Below are positions 24,691-33,780 of a stretch of 44,139 bases of DNA, one piece after another. Under the pieces are notes generated by a model. That model was not told the DNA's origin, ran no database searches, and worked only from the letters and a program-made list of their open reading frames with translations. The first letter of the stretch is position 1. Each line of letters begins with the position of its first letter. The position numbers and the translations under genes were made by a program. Origin of the DNA: Lachnoclostridium sp. UBA7122 (lineage in GTDB: Bacteria > Bacillota > Clostridia > Lachnospirales > Lachnospiraceae); the NCBI GenBank assembly GCA_002493085.1, contig DKXQ01000052.1:1-44139 (forward strand), given 5' to 3'.

Positions 24691-24972
24691 ATGGAGTATT
24701 TAACAGCAAAAGTGGAATATGACAGTAATCATATTACAGGAGTATATGTGTTGCCGGATTACCAGAAACAGGGCTATGGTTCAAAGATTATGGACTATCT
24801 GGAAGTGGAAATTTCAAAAAAATATGATACAGTTCTTTTAGATGCTTCACTTGCGGCAGTATGTTTATATGAGCATAGAGGGTATAAAACGGCAGGACAT
24901 GGAATTTATGAATTAGAAAATGATGTTAAGCTGGTTTATGAAATCATGGAAAAGAAGCTGAAAGTTAATTAG
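24691..24972 (+). CDS. GNAT acetyltransferase fragment (lacks N-terminal half)
   Basis: The 93 residues include the acetyl-CoA-binding motif A (GVYVLPDYQKQGYGSKIM, with Q/G-x-G-x-G/A) and the following beta strand and CLYEHRGYKTAGH segment of GNAT enzymes. The usual first 50-60 residues, with strands 1-3, are missing. Yet the ORF has a clear GGAGG ribosome site and a near-consensus promoter, so it is probably expressed. Either the gene was truncated on capture and given a new promoter, or it is a minimal GNAT of unknown activity. No toxin partner of the DUF1778/TacA type is visible beside it. Confidence 0.65.
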   Translation: MEYLTAKVEYDSNHITGVYVLPDYQKQGYGSKIMDYLEVEISKKYDTVLLDASLAAVCLYEHRGYKTAGHGIYELENDVKLVYEIMEKKLKVN

Positions 24973-25134
24973 CTAAGCCGGAATAACTGCTTATAATTGA
25001 TATAGTTTTTGTGCAATTTGACGAATAATAAATAATTTGAATATATTCTCTAAAACTATCTGTAAAAAGTGCCGATAACAAATATGGAAACTATACAATA
25101 AAATATTTAGATTATCAGAAAGTGAGTGGATAGT

Positions 25135-25392
25135 ATGGATAATTTGGATTATTTAATTGGTGGGGGCAAAGAGTTACAGCTTTCAGAAGAGGATAGTAAA
25201 TTTAAAGAACTATTCCAGATACAATTACCTGATGAAGATGAATCTTTCCAGCTGCATTTAGATTTCCAATATCATCCCGGTGATAAAAACCAGTTATTTT
25301 TAGATTCTACATTGATGGAAGATATCGAAGAAGATTATTTTACATTGGCAAGAAACCTGGATGCCTGTCTGTCCCTGCAAAGTGAAGCATAA
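25135..25392 (+). CDS. small acidic hypothetical protein in the mobile island
   Basis: The 85-residue product (ATG 25135; GTG at 25126 is an in-frame alternative) is acidic, without membrane segments or Cys clusters. I do not recognise a family. The ribosome site is weak (AGTGAG or GAGTGG). It lies between the GNAT fragment and recombinase 2 on the same strand. Its acidity and position allow a guess at a DNA-mimic or directionality factor, but nothing more. Confidence 0.45.
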   Translation: MDNLDYLIGGGKELQLSEEDSKFKELFQIQLPDEDESFQLHLDFQYHPGDKNQLFLDSTLMEDIEEDYFTLARNLDACLSLQSEA

Positions 25393-25499
25393 GCATTGAA
25401 AAATTCTACATCGTGTATGGAAGCTGTATAATAGCCGGTTTCCATGCACGTTTTTATTATTTATTAACAAACATATTTCTAAAGGAACTAATTGAATCA

Positions 25500-26744
25500 A
25501 TGTATAAAAAAACAGCTTTTTACGCACGCATTTCTAAGCCCAGCCGGCACAACATAACTAGCAATAGCATTAATAGCCAGATAAACATGCTTTATGATAC
25601 TGTACAGACTATAAACAGCAGTAGCACAAGAGGCTGCATTGATATAAACAGCATACAAATTTATACTGATTATGGATATAGTGGAAGAAATAACAAACGC
25701 CCTGCTTTCAGAAAAATGATTGCACAGATTATGCTTGGCGAAGTTGGCACAGTGCTTGTTAAAGATTTTTCACGTTTCAGCAGGGAACATATTTTAATGT
25801 CAGAGTTTCTGGAAAAAATTTTCCCTGAAAAAGGTGTAAGATTTATTTCTGTGGCAGATAATTTTGACAACATCTATAATAATACAAGTCTTGCTACTTC
25901 ATTTAAAAGTCTTTTTAATGAATACTACTGCAGAGATATTTCTAATAAAGTTAAAAGTGTATTATCTGCAAAAAAAGAGGCTGGCAGTTACAGTACTGCT
26001 AATGTTCCGCTGGGATATTATATTCATGATACAGAAGGAATAAAGGTACATCCTGGTGAAGCTTTAGCAGTCCGGAGAATTTTTTGCCTTGCATACAGGG
26101 GATATAATTGCCGTCAAATCGCAGATATATTAAATTCACAAAATTATTTTGCAGGAAGAAAGAGTACAGCATGGGATGCTTCTTATATATGGTCTGTGCT
26201 GGGCAACCCATTTTATACTGGCATGCATGTCTGGCACAAATACGAAACAAATCCATGCCAGCCTGGCAGACCGCAGCGGCTTCCCAGAGACTGCTGGAAT
26301 ACCAGTAAAGGAAGCCATCAGGGCATTATCCCTGAAGAGCTGTTTAACATTGTTAATTCATGCCATAATCCATCAAAAAGCAGTCCAAAAGGCCAACGCC
26401 ATATATTCCACGGAATTACTAAATGCAAAAACTGCCACAAGGCGCTGTGCTCTGGCAGAAGAAAAAAAGAATACCTGTGCTGCAGCCATTGTGGAAGTGG
26501 CGAAACCAGAAAAATCAAGATAGATACCTTATATAAAATCTGCATTAAAAAAATAAATGAAGAATATTACAGGCAATACGGCAGAGTTTTAAACCAGAAT
26601 ATATTTTTTAAAAATACATCTGGTTATAAAGAACTCATACTGCAAAACTTTATAAAGAAAATAGAGATAGGAGATAATTATGATATTGATATATTCTGGA
26701 ATTATGCTTCTGGCAGGCACAAAATAAAGGGTACAGATATATAG
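25500..26744 (+). CDS. second serine recombinase
   Basis: The 414-residue protein has a resolvase catalytic domain with Ser12 in YARIS, the KDFSRFSREH Arg motif, a Recombinase domain (GYYIHDTEGIKVHPGEA ... LGNPFYTGMHVW in part) and a zinc ribbon (CKNCHKAL then CCSHCG). The short coiled coil after the zinc ribbon is much reduced compared with recombinase 1. I take the ATG at 25500, with AAAGGAA upstream, because the 29 residues before it are not family-like. It resembles the TnpX/Tn5397-like group rather than recombinase 1 in detail, so the two are probably from separate acquisitions. Its end is three bases from the convergent permease end, which suggests its insertion is old and trimmed. Confidence 0.88.
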   Translation: MYKKTAFYARISKPSRHNITSNSINSQINMLYDTVQTINSSSTRGCIDINSIQIYTDYGYSGRNNKRPAFRKMIAQIMLGEVGTVLVKDFSRFSREHILMSEFLEKIFPEKGVRFISVADNFDNIYNNTSLATSFKSLFNEYYCRDISNKVKSVLSAKKEAGSYSTANVPLGYYIHDTEGIKVHPGEALAVRRIFCLAYRGYNCRQIADILNSQNYFAGRKSTAWDASYIWSVLGNPFYTGMHVWHKYETNPCQPGRPQRLPRDCWNTSKGSHQGIIPEELFNIVNSCHNPSKSSPKGQRHIFHGITKCKNCHKALCSGRRKKEYLCCSHCGSGETRKIKIDTLYKICIKKINEEYYRQYGRVLNQNIFFKNTSGYKELILQNFIKKIEIGDNYDIDIFWNYASGRHKIKGTDI

Positions 26745-26747
26745 CTT

Positions 26748-28970
26748 TTACATCATTGTATCATCCCTAAGAACTTCTGCAAGGCTGATTTTGCGTATAT
26801 TCCGCCATGCAAGATAATATGCCAGTGCTACAGCTCCTAAAATAGCCAGCATGAAAAAAATAACTGGAACTAATGGTGCTTCTGCCATAAATACTCCCAC
26901 TTCAAGATAGCTTGCCCGTAGCATAAGGCCTACTGCAATAGTTACAAGTGGGAGGCTGGCCAGAATTGGCCGTCCGGCTATTACCAGCGCCTCTATAAAG
27001 AACATCCTCCTCAATTCTTTTGGTGTCATCCCAACTGACATATATCTTGCAAATTCCCGTTTTCTTTGCCGCACAAATCCTAATGTATTGGAAAAAACAT
27101 TGCCAATGCCAATAATTGCAAGCAGAATACAGAAGCCGCCAAATATTGCCTTCATTCCCTGTATCTGTTTATTATTTGTTTTATATTCCTGAATACGGTT
27201 TTCATATTCAATGGTATATTTTTTACTGATAAGCTGTTTTATCTTATCCTGTAACGTATTTAATTCTTCTAATGTTACATTTTCCCTGCCCCGGACACAG
27301 ATATAACTATTCTTTTCAGTTCCTCCTATCTGCCCTTTTATTTCTTTCCACAAAGATACTGGAACAAAATGCACTAATTCATAATAATCCAGTGTTGCAT
27401 ATTCTTCTCTTAAAACAGGAGTTTTATCTGTATAAGATAAAACTGGCATTTCTGTCATTATTTCTTCATTATCTTTCTGTCTTAAAATACTTGTAGCGTT
27501 TTCTACAGCGCCATGTGATTTAATATAAGGCATAAAATCAGGATGTCTGAAATCAGGATTTGTCACATCACGGATTTGGTTTAATATTACTGCTCCATCA
27601 AGCCGTGGGGAAATGCCTATTTGTTTACAATAAGTATAAAAACTGTTATCATCCAGTATAATAATTGGGGCATTTACCATCCATCCTTCCGGAGTCTGTG
27701 TTACATAGTTACCGGAGGCGTGGGAAAATCCGCCAAAAGACTTCATATCTTCACTTATTTCTTTCTCTGTAATCATTCTCTTTGCTGTTGCCCTCTGATA
27801 TACAATGGCGCTTTCTACCCCGTTAAGGTTCTGGACTGCCTCTGTTTCCTTAAAAGTATCCACTTTAGTATTTTTGATAGTAACCATTACATCCCATACA
27901 TCCTGATATCTTTCAAAATAGGTTTCTTTTGTACTGATTCCTGACATATAAAAGAAACTCTGCATGACTGTAAATGCCATAAATGAAAATATAAAAGATA
28001 ACGATGCTGTCCGCAAAGCCTTTCTCTGTGTTTTTAATGAATTGCCAGCCAGTTCTCCCTCCACTCCAAAAAACAACGTAAGCAAGCGGGAATTTTTCCT
28101 GCGCTTTAACTGCAATTCACTGGTATTTTTAATTGCTTCAAGCGGTGTCAGTTTACTCAGTTTTCTGGCAGGCAGCCATGCGGAAATCCATATAGTTATA
28201 ACTGTTATAAGCAGTGTAAGCAGCAGGACCAGCGGATGGTAGCCAAAGACTGCTTTATGCCGTCCTGCAATATCATTACCCAATACATTTGTCATTTGCA
28301 AAAGCCACATACTCCCTGCAATGCCTGACAGGTTTCCAATAATAACAGGTCCTGCACAGAGAGTAAATGCTTCCTGTAAAAGACATACCCGTATCTGTTT
28401 TGGTGTAGCTCCAATACTTGAAAAAATGCCAAATTGATGAATTCTTGCGTTCATGGATACCGCAAAAGAATTATAAAGAATTATAACCAGTGATAACGCT
28501 GCTGCCAGTATTATTAGTATAAACATTGGAAACAACAGTCTTGGAGCTGTATCACCTGAATCACGGACCAGGTACATTGCAAGAAGTTCATAGTTATAAA
28601 CAATTTTTTCTGGTGCAATCCCAATCTGCTTTGCAATTTGAGGAGTATCAGTAAAAACAGATTTTATATCATCAAAATAAATATCTATCGTTGTTTCCAC
28701 CCCTTCATATCCATTTTTATTAACTACAGCATCTTTTACATTAGCAAAATTTTTTATAATTTCTATATCCTCCGTGGCAAGTCCGCCAATAATACGGCTC
28801 TGCCATCCGCCTTCTTCTTGTTCGATGCTCTCAATCTCATATTTCCATAAATTATAAAACTCTCCACACAATAAAGACAAAAGCAAGGCGGCAATAAATG
28901 CTGCAATTATAATAGATAAGCCAGAGGAACGGTTATTTTTAATATAACCTGATGAATAATCTTTCCACAT
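26748..28970 (-). CDS. ABC transporter permease, FtsX/MacB-type, two extracellular domains
   Basis: The 740-residue permease has about eight membrane helices (near 18-38, 145-165, 208-232, 247-267, 327-347, 625-650, 680-705, 715-735) arranged as two FtsX-type modules, with extracellular regions of about 105 residues after helix 1 and about 275 residues after helix 5. In this family the large loop is the substrate- or stimulus-binding part. Partners are the ATPase five bases upstream and the two-component system before it, the arrangement of antimicrobial-peptide sensing/resistance units. BceB proteins have ten helices and about 650 residues, so this is a relative rather than a BceB. The ribosome site GAGGAGG overlaps the ATPase gene end. 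Confidence 0.88.
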   Translation of the reverse strand: MWKDYSSGYIKNNRSSGLSIIIAAFIAALLLSLLCGEFYNLWKYEIESIEQEEGGWQSRIIGGLATEDIEIIKNFANVKDAVVNKNGYEGVETTIDIYFDDIKSVFTDTPQIAKQIGIAPEKIVYNYELLAMYLVRDSGDTAPRLLFPMFILIILAAALSLVIILYNSFAVSMNARIHQFGIFSSIGATPKQIRVCLLQEAFTLCAGPVIIGNLSGIAGSMWLLQMTNVLGNDIAGRHKAVFGYHPLVLLLTLLITVITIWISAWLPARKLSKLTPLEAIKNTSELQLKRRKNSRLLTLFFGVEGELAGNSLKTQRKALRTASLSFIFSFMAFTVMQSFFYMSGISTKETYFERYQDVWDVMVTIKNTKVDTFKETEAVQNLNGVESAIVYQRATAKRMITEKEISEDMKSFGGFSHASGNYVTQTPEGWMVNAPIIILDDNSFYTYCKQIGISPRLDGAVILNQIRDVTNPDFRHPDFMPYIKSHGAVENATSILRQKDNEEIMTEMPVLSYTDKTPVLREEYATLDYYELVHFVPVSLWKEIKGQIGGTEKNSYICVRGRENVTLEELNTLQDKIKQLISKKYTIEYENRIQEYKTNNKQIQGMKAIFGGFCILLAIIGIGNVFSNTLGFVRQRKREFARYMSVGMTPKELRRMFFIEALVIAGRPILASLPLVTIAVGLMLRASYLEVGVFMAEAPLVPVIFFMLAILGAVALAYYLAWRNIRKISLAEVLRDDTMM

Positions 28971-28975
28971 ATTGG

Positions 28976-29656
28976 TTACCTCCTCTGCTTGTCACTGATA
29001 ATACATCCATCTTCAACTGTAATAATACGTTCTGCTTCAAGAGCTACTTTTTCATCATGGGTAATCAATAAAACAGTCTGCTCCAGATTATGGTTAGAGA
29101 GTTTTAACATATCAATGATTTCCCTGGAATTTTTCTGGTCCAGATTTCCAGTCGGTTCATCCGCCAAAAGCAAGGCTGGGCGGTATATCAATGAGCGGGC
29201 AATTGCTACTCTTTGCTGCTGTCCGCCAGATAGCTGGCATGGCATGGCTTCAAGCTTATCAGCAATGCCAAGCGGACTGATAACCCTTTCAAAATACTCC
29301 TGGTCAGGCTTTTTCTTGTCAAGGGCAAGAGGCATAAGGATATTTTTACGCACTGTAAGGGTGGGAATCAGGTTATAAAACTGATATACCAGCCCTACCT
29401 TTCTGCGCCTGAAAATTGCCGCCTGTGTCTGGTTTAATTTAGAAAGGTCCGTTCCATCTATAATAACCTTTCCACTTGTAGGTTTGTCCACACTTCCAAG
29501 AATATGCAGAAGCGTGGACTTGCCAGAACCGGATGCCCCGGTAATTGCTACAAATTCTCCTTTGCTGACTGACAGGTCAATTCCGCTTAATGCTGTCACC
29601 TGGTTGCTTCCAGAGCCATATACTTTATTAACTCCTTCACATTTTAAAATTTCCAT
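28976..29656 (-). CDS. ABC transporter ATP-binding protein (LolD/MacB/BceA type)
   Basis: The 226-residue ATPase shows Walker A GASGSGKST, Q-loop VYQFYNLIPTLT, signature LSGGQQQR, Walker B LLADEPTGNLD and the H-loop LLITHDEKVA. It is the standard partner of FtsX-type permeases. It begins 60 bases after the kinase gene ends, with AAAGGAG as ribosome site. An inverted repeat covering that gap could be an operator or an RNA hairpin. Confidence 0.95.
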   Translation of the reverse strand: MEILKCEGVNKVYGSGSNQVTALSGIDLSVSKGEFVAITGASGSGKSTLLHILGSVDKPTSGKVIIDGTDLSKLNQTQAAIFRRRKVGLVYQFYNLIPTLTVRKNILMPLALDKKKPDQEYFERVISPLGIADKLEAMPCQLSGGQQQRVAIARSLIYRPALLLADEPTGNLDQKNSREIIDMLKLSNHNLEQTVLLITHDEKVALEAERIITVEDGCIISDKQRR

Positions 29657-29668
29657 CCTGGTTAACTC

Positions 29669-29723
29669 CTTTCATTTGTGTACTCAGGAAATAGTATATC
29701 AAATGAAAGTTACAACTCAGTGA
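29669..29723 (-). promoter_or_regulatory. inverted repeat and candidate regulator box before the ABC genes
   Basis: CTTTCATTTG (29669-29678) and CAAATGAAAG (29700-29709) are perfect 10-bp inverted arms spaced by 21 bases. On the minus strand the spacer contains TATACT, a possible -10, and the second arm contains part of the ATPase ribosome site. Overlapping the kinase stop codon, TCACT-N4-TGTAA (minus strand, 29710-29723) matches the BceR-type consensus TNACA-N4-TGTAA except for one base. So the ABC genes may have their own regulated promoter. Confidence 0.4.
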
Positions 29724-30898
29724 CTATAAAAACAAATTTCAAAAAAAGCGCCACCATGTTTATTTTTTGCCCGAATAGTCCCATTCTGACATTCAATTAT
29801 CTCTTTTGATAAAGCCAGTCCAATTCCAATACCGCCTTCACTTGCATTCTGTCCACGGTAAAACCGTTCAAAAAGATGGGGAATGTCCTCTTTTGCAAAC
29901 CCTTCCCCATCATCCCAAATCGTAATTTCAGTATAAAGTGGATTTTGTGCATAGAAACAGTGAATTGTTCCCCCAGGGCTATGTTCAATACAGTTTTTCA
30001 TCAAATTTATTACTGCCTCCATAGTCCAGTCCAGATCCACAATGACCAGCATCCCGCCCAGCTCTGGTATATTAATGGAAGTGCCAGAGCTGGCAAATAA
30101 TTCCTGCAGATTATCCGCTGCAAGGACAAGAAGTGTAAAAACATCCACTTCCTCCTTTTTTAAAATTAACGTTCCTGCATCAAGACGGGATAAGACCAGC
30201 AGGGCTTCCTCCAAATGAGCCAGCCTCAAAAGCTGTTTCTCTACCTGTTCCAGATGTCTATTTTTAAAATCCTGTTTCATCATCTGGACAGATAAAGAGA
30301 TTGCTGTAATTGGCGTTTTGATCTGGTGTGCAATATTAGACAGATTTTCTGCAAAACCATTCTTTGCCTGTACAGCTAAATCCTTTGTATGATAAAGAAA
30401 TGTTACTGTCTTGTATATTTCATCTTCCAGTTTAGAGAAATCATCTTCCCCAGAAGTAGAAAGAATAGCCAGCTTTCCAATATTCACCTGCTCCAGATAC
30501 TCCGCTAAACTTCTGATACGCATAGTTTCTATTTTATTCCGGTAAACAAAAGTAAATATAAAAAGCAAAACTCCTGTTATAAATCCAATTATTATAAACA
30601 GAACACTTTGTCCATAAGTAAAACGTGAAAAATCAGAGACATGGTATCCTAATTTATATAGAACATTATTTTTTATAACATTGTCCAGGTTTCCATCTGT
30701 ATATTCCTTTAATGCCATTAAAATTATTTTCTTTGTTCCAGGTTCCTGTTCCATTACTTCACCACAAACTGCGTTTAACAAATCAAACTGCAGCTGGCTG
30801 TAATAATAAGAAACCAGAAAAGCAGAAACAGTGGCAGCAATCAGGCTGGCAGATAAAACAAACCCAAATGTAACTAATATATTTTTCTTGCCGCTCAT
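29717..30898 (-). CDS. sensor histidine kinase
   Basis: The 393-residue kinase has two membrane helices (about 8-28 and 100-122) enclosing an extracellular sensor of about 70 residues, an H-box NIAHQIKTPITA, N-box NLMKNCIEHSPGG, G1 DDGEGF, F-box FERFYRG and G2 GIGIGLALSK. It is an orthodox kinase, not the intramembrane-sensing BceS form, which lacks an outside domain. The ATG at 30898 overlaps the regulator's TGA (ATGA) and has GGAGG upstream, so the two are translationally coupled. The regulator and ABC genes on either side imply that it senses the transported peptide or its damage. Confidence 0.93.
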   Translation of the reverse strand: MSGKKNILVTFGFVLSASLIAATVSAFLVSYYYSQLQFDLLNAVCGEVMEQEPGTKKIILMALKEYTDGNLDNVIKNNVLYKLGYHVSDFSRFTYGQSVLFIIIGFITGVLLFIFTFVYRNKIETMRIRSLAEYLEQVNIGKLAILSTSGEDDFSKLEDEIYKTVTFLYHTKDLAVQAKNGFAENLSNIAHQIKTPITAISLSVQMMKQDFKNRHLEQVEKQLLRLAHLEEALLVLSRLDAGTLILKKEEVDVFTLLVLAADNLQELFASSGTSINIPELGGMLVIVDLDWTMEAVINLMKNCIEHSPGGTIHCFYAQNPLYTEITIWDDGEGFAKEDIPHLFERFYRGQNASEGGIGIGLALSKEIIECQNGTIRAKNKHGGAFFEICFYSH

Positions 30899-31566
30899 AT
30901 GGTATCCTCCATGCGGTACCCTACGCTTCTGACTGTTTTCAGACATTCTGGCTGGTGCAGTTTATCCCGCAGCCGTTTCATAGTAACTGTTAAAGTGTTA
31001 TTATTTACATAATTGCCATTTACATCCCAGACTTGTTCCAGAATTTTTTCCCTGGTGACTGTTTTTCCTTTGTTTTGCATCAGATACATAAGCAGCTGGT
31101 ATTCCATTGCACTTAAAGATATTTCCTCTGAATGGCAAAAAACCATATGGCGGTTTTGGTCAATCATGATTCCATCACAGGAAAGATATTGTTCTGCTAT
31201 ATTTCCAGTTCTGCGTAATAATGCTAAAATTCTTGAATGTAATACCTCTAATTCAAATGGTTTAACCACATAATCATCTGCACCGTTTCTAAAACCCGAA
31301 ACAACATCCGCACAATCACCACGGACAGTAAGAAAAATAACCGGCAATTCTTTCCAGTTACTGCGAATCCACTGGCACAGGCCATCTCCATGGCCATCAG
31401 GCATATTCCAATCTAATAATATCAAAGCTGGTATATGACTTTTCAAAGCCTGCTTTGTTTCTGCCAGTGTAGAAAATATTGTTACCCTGAAGTTTTTCTG
31501 TTCCAGATATTCTTTTACAATAGATGCAATATTAGAATCATCTTCAATATAATATAAATCAACCAT
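30895..31566 (-). CDS. OmpR/PhoB-family response regulator
   Basis: The 223-residue protein has a receiver domain (acidic IEDD, phosphoacceptor Asp in LILLDWNMPDG, Thr in FLTVRG, Lys in VVKPFE) and a C-terminal winged helix (ISLSAMEYQLLMYLMQNKGKTVTREKILEQVW region, ending VRSVGYRME). It starts a four-gene minus-strand operon with the kinase and ABC genes. A TATAAT on the minus strand at 31615-31620 lies about 50 bases upstream of the start, without a clear -35. The argC gene diverges from the same 188-base gap. Confidence 0.95.
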   Translation of the reverse strand: MVDLYYIEDDSNIASIVKEYLEQKNFRVTIFSTLAETKQALKSHIPALILLDWNMPDGHGDGLCQWIRSNWKELPVIFLTVRGDCADVVSGFRNGADDYVVKPFELEVLHSRILALLRRTGNIAEQYLSCDGIMIDQNRHMVFCHSEEISLSAMEYQLLMYLMQNKGKTVTREKILEQVWDVNGNYVNNNTLTVTMKRLRDKLHQPECLKTVRSVGYRMEDTI

Positions 31567-31670
31567 AAACCATTTCCGCCTTTCTTTCTTGAAAATTTAA
31601 CCAGTTATAGTATAATTATACCAGGAACGGATAAATAGACTAGTCATCAACTAAAGTTATACTATCTTTC

Positions 31671-31705
31671 TTGCATAAATATAAATCTAGTTGTATAATA
31701 TGCAA
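31671..31705 (+). promoter_or_regulatory. argC promoter with overlapping inverted repeat (candidate ArgR operator)
   Basis: TTGCAT (31671-31676), a 17-base spacer and TATAAT (31694-31699) form a good vegetative promoter. Inverted arms TTGCATA (31671-31677) and TATGCAA (31699-31705) flank its core, so a bound repressor would block RNA polymerase. ArgR is the natural candidate, since ARG boxes are AT-rich palindromes, but the fit to the consensus is loose. Confidence 0.5.
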
Positions 31706-31754
31706 GGCGTTGTTAGTCATAGATAAAAACTGGATAAAAAGGACGGTGTATTAA

Positions 31755-32795
31755 ATGGTTAAGGCTGGAATTATAGGTTCAACTGGTTATGCAGGGCAGG
31801 AACTTGTGCGTATACTGCTGCAGCATCCAGAAGCAGAAATTGTATGGTATGGTTCAAAATCATATATAGATAAAAGGTATAGTGAAGTATTTGGAAATAT
31901 GTTCCAGATTGTGGATGATACCTGCATGGGCGAAAATATTGAAGAACTTGCAGATAAAGCAGATGTTATTTTTACAGCTACCCCGCAGGGGCTTTGCAGC
32001 TCACTTGTCAGTGAAGACATATTAAAAAAGACAAAGATAATTGACCTTAGTGCAGATTTCCGGATTAAAGATATAGAAAAATATGAAAAATGGTATGGAA
32101 TCCGCCACCAGAGCCCTTCATTTGTAAAAGAAGCTGTATACGGGCTCTGTGAGATTAACAGGAAAGATATAAAAGATGCAAGGCTTATAGCAAATCCTGG
32201 CTGTTTTCCTACATGTACAGTCCTTTCAATATATCCAATGGCCAAAGAAGGGCTTATAGATATGGACACAGTTATTACTGATGCAAAGTCTGGTGTATCT
32301 GGTGCAGGACGTGGCGCAAAGACTGCAAATCTGTACTGTGAGGTAAATGAAAGCATTAAGCCGTATGGCGTAACAGTACACAGGCATACACCTGAAATTG
32401 AAGACCAGCTTTCATATGCATCTGGCAGGGATGTTCTTATAAACTTTACACCGCATCTTGTGCCTATGAACAGAGGCATACTGGCGACATCATATGCCAG
32501 ATTAAAAGAAAAACTTTCATATAGTGAAGTTAAGGCTGTTTATGATAAATATTATAAAAATGAATACTTTGTACGTGTTCTGGATGAAAATGTATTTCCA
32601 GAAACAAGATGGGTAGAGGGAAGCAATTTTACTGATGTAAACTTTAAGATAGATGAGCGTACAGGGCGCATTATAATGATGGGCGCTATTGACAATGTTG
32701 TAAAAGGCGCAGCAGGACAGGCAGTGCAGAACATGAATATTATGTTTGGGCTTGAAGAAAATACAGGCTTAAAAATAGTGCCAATGTTCCCATAA
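31755..32795 (+). CDS. argC: N-acetyl-gamma-glutamyl-phosphate reductase
   Basis: ArgC catalyses the third step of arginine/ornithine synthesis, the NADPH-dependent reduction of N-acetylglutamyl phosphate. The 346-residue protein has the N-terminal nucleotide motif GSTGYAGQELVRIL, the catalytic Cys in NPGCFPTC and the SGVSGAGRGA segment. It starts the arg operon, with argB 23 bases downstream. Length is normal. Confidence 0.96.
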   Translation: MVKAGIIGSTGYAGQELVRILLQHPEAEIVWYGSKSYIDKRYSEVFGNMFQIVDDTCMGENIEELADKADVIFTATPQGLCSSLVSEDILKKTKIIDLSADFRIKDIEKYEKWYGIRHQSPSFVKEAVYGLCEINRKDIKDARLIANPGCFPTCTVLSIYPMAKEGLIDMDTVITDAKSGVSGAGRGAKTANLYCEVNESIKPYGVTVHRHTPEIEDQLSYASGRDVLINFTPHLVPMNRGILATSYARLKEKLSYSEVKAVYDKYYKNEYFVRVLDENVFPETRWVEGSNFTDVNFKIDERTGRIIMMGAIDNVVKGAAGQAVQNMNIMFGLEENTGLKIVPMFP

Positions 32796-32818
32796 GCAAG
32801 AAAGGAAAAATACAAATT

Positions 32819-33733
32819 ATGAGTGATAAAGAAAAACAGGAATATTTTGATATAATTACAGAAAAGGCAGAGACACTTATTGAGGCATTGCCATATATAC
32901 GTGATTTTAATAATAAAAAAGTTGTTGTTAAGTATGGCGGAAGTGCAATGCTTGACAAGCATCTTGAAGAAAGTGTTATTAAAGATGTTGCGCTGTTAAA
33001 GCTTATAGGGATGCAGCCAATAATTGTACATGGCGGTGGCAAGGAAATCAGCAGATGGCTTGATAAGACTGGCAAAAAGACAGAATTTGCAGACGGGCTG
33101 CGCATAACAGACAAAGATACTATGGAAATTGCAGAAATGGTTCTTAATTATATTAATAAAAATCTTGTGCAGATGGTTGAAAAGCTAGGTGTAAAAGCTG
33201 CAGGAATATCCGGCAAAGATGGTGGCATGCTCAGGGCTGTTAAGAAAAAGCCAGGTGGCAGGGATATAGGATATGTCGGGGATATTCAGTCAGTAAACAC
33301 GGATATTATTGATACACTGCTTGCCAATGATTTTATTCCTGTCATTGCCCCTGTTGGCATGGATGATTCCGGCAATACCTATAATATAAACGCTGATGAT
33401 GCAGCATGTTCAATAGCTGCTGCAATATATGCTGAAAAACTGGCATTTCTTACTGATGTAGAAGGTGTCTGCATGAATCCGGATGATAAAAATTCGCTTA
33501 TTTCAGTACTTGATTTAAATGAAGCAAATAAGCTTATAGAGGGAGGAGTAATAAGCGGTGGCATGCTGCCAAAGGTTGTCAACTGTATTAATGCTGTTAA
33601 TGCGGGCGTAAACAGGGTCCATATCCTTGATGGCAGAAGGGAACACTGCCTGTTGCTTGAATTCTTTACAAAAAAAGGTATTGGAACCGCCATAATCGGA
33701 GATGACAGCGGGCGTTACTTTAATGAAAATTAA
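32819..33733 (+). CDS. argB: acetylglutamate kinase
   Basis: ArgB phosphorylates N-acetylglutamate, the second step of the acetylated arginine pathway, and is usually the feedback target of arginine. The 304-residue protein has the amino-acid-kinase motifs VVKYGGSAM (near residue 40), IVHGGGKEIS (about 64-73), and FLTDVEGV, and an N-terminal helix of the kind found in arginine-sensitive hexameric enzymes. It lies between argC and argD; argJ, often found between argC and argB in Clostridia, is missing. The ribosome site is GAAAGGA. Confidence 0.95.
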   Translation: MSDKEKQEYFDIITEKAETLIEALPYIRDFNNKKVVVKYGGSAMLDKHLEESVIKDVALLKLIGMQPIIVHGGGKEISRWLDKTGKKTEFADGLRITDKDTMEIAEMVLNYINKNLVQMVEKLGVKAAGISGKDGGMLRAVKKKPGGRDIGYVGDIQSVNTDIIDTLLANDFIPVIAPVGMDDSGNTYNINADDAACSIAAAIYAEKLAFLTDVEGVCMNPDDKNSLISVLDLNEANKLIEGGVISGGMLPKVVNCINAVNAGVNRVHILDGRREHCLLLEFFTKKGIGTAIIGDDSGRYFNEN

Positions 33734-33780
33734 TTAAACGCACAGTTTTTGCATAAAATAATACAGAAAAGAGGTTTATT

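Larger units (their letters stand above)
22354..26744. mobile_element. accessory island with two serine recombinases and element debris
   Basis: The island begins where the deacetylase is cut and ends against the ABC permease gene. It holds an IS200/IS605-like right-end hairpin, a large serine recombinase on the minus strand, three small ORFs, and a second, unrelated-looking serine recombinase on the plus strand. No conjugation, phage structural or replication genes are present, so it is either a small element or what is left of a larger one. Exact ends and att sites are not determined. Confidence 0.5.

Noticed and set aside
24691..24972. Toxin-antitoxin interpretation of the GNAT ORF with its small neighbours.
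   Set aside because: No ribbon-helix-helix antitoxin-like protein precedes it, and the neighbours are not in an overlapping pair with it.
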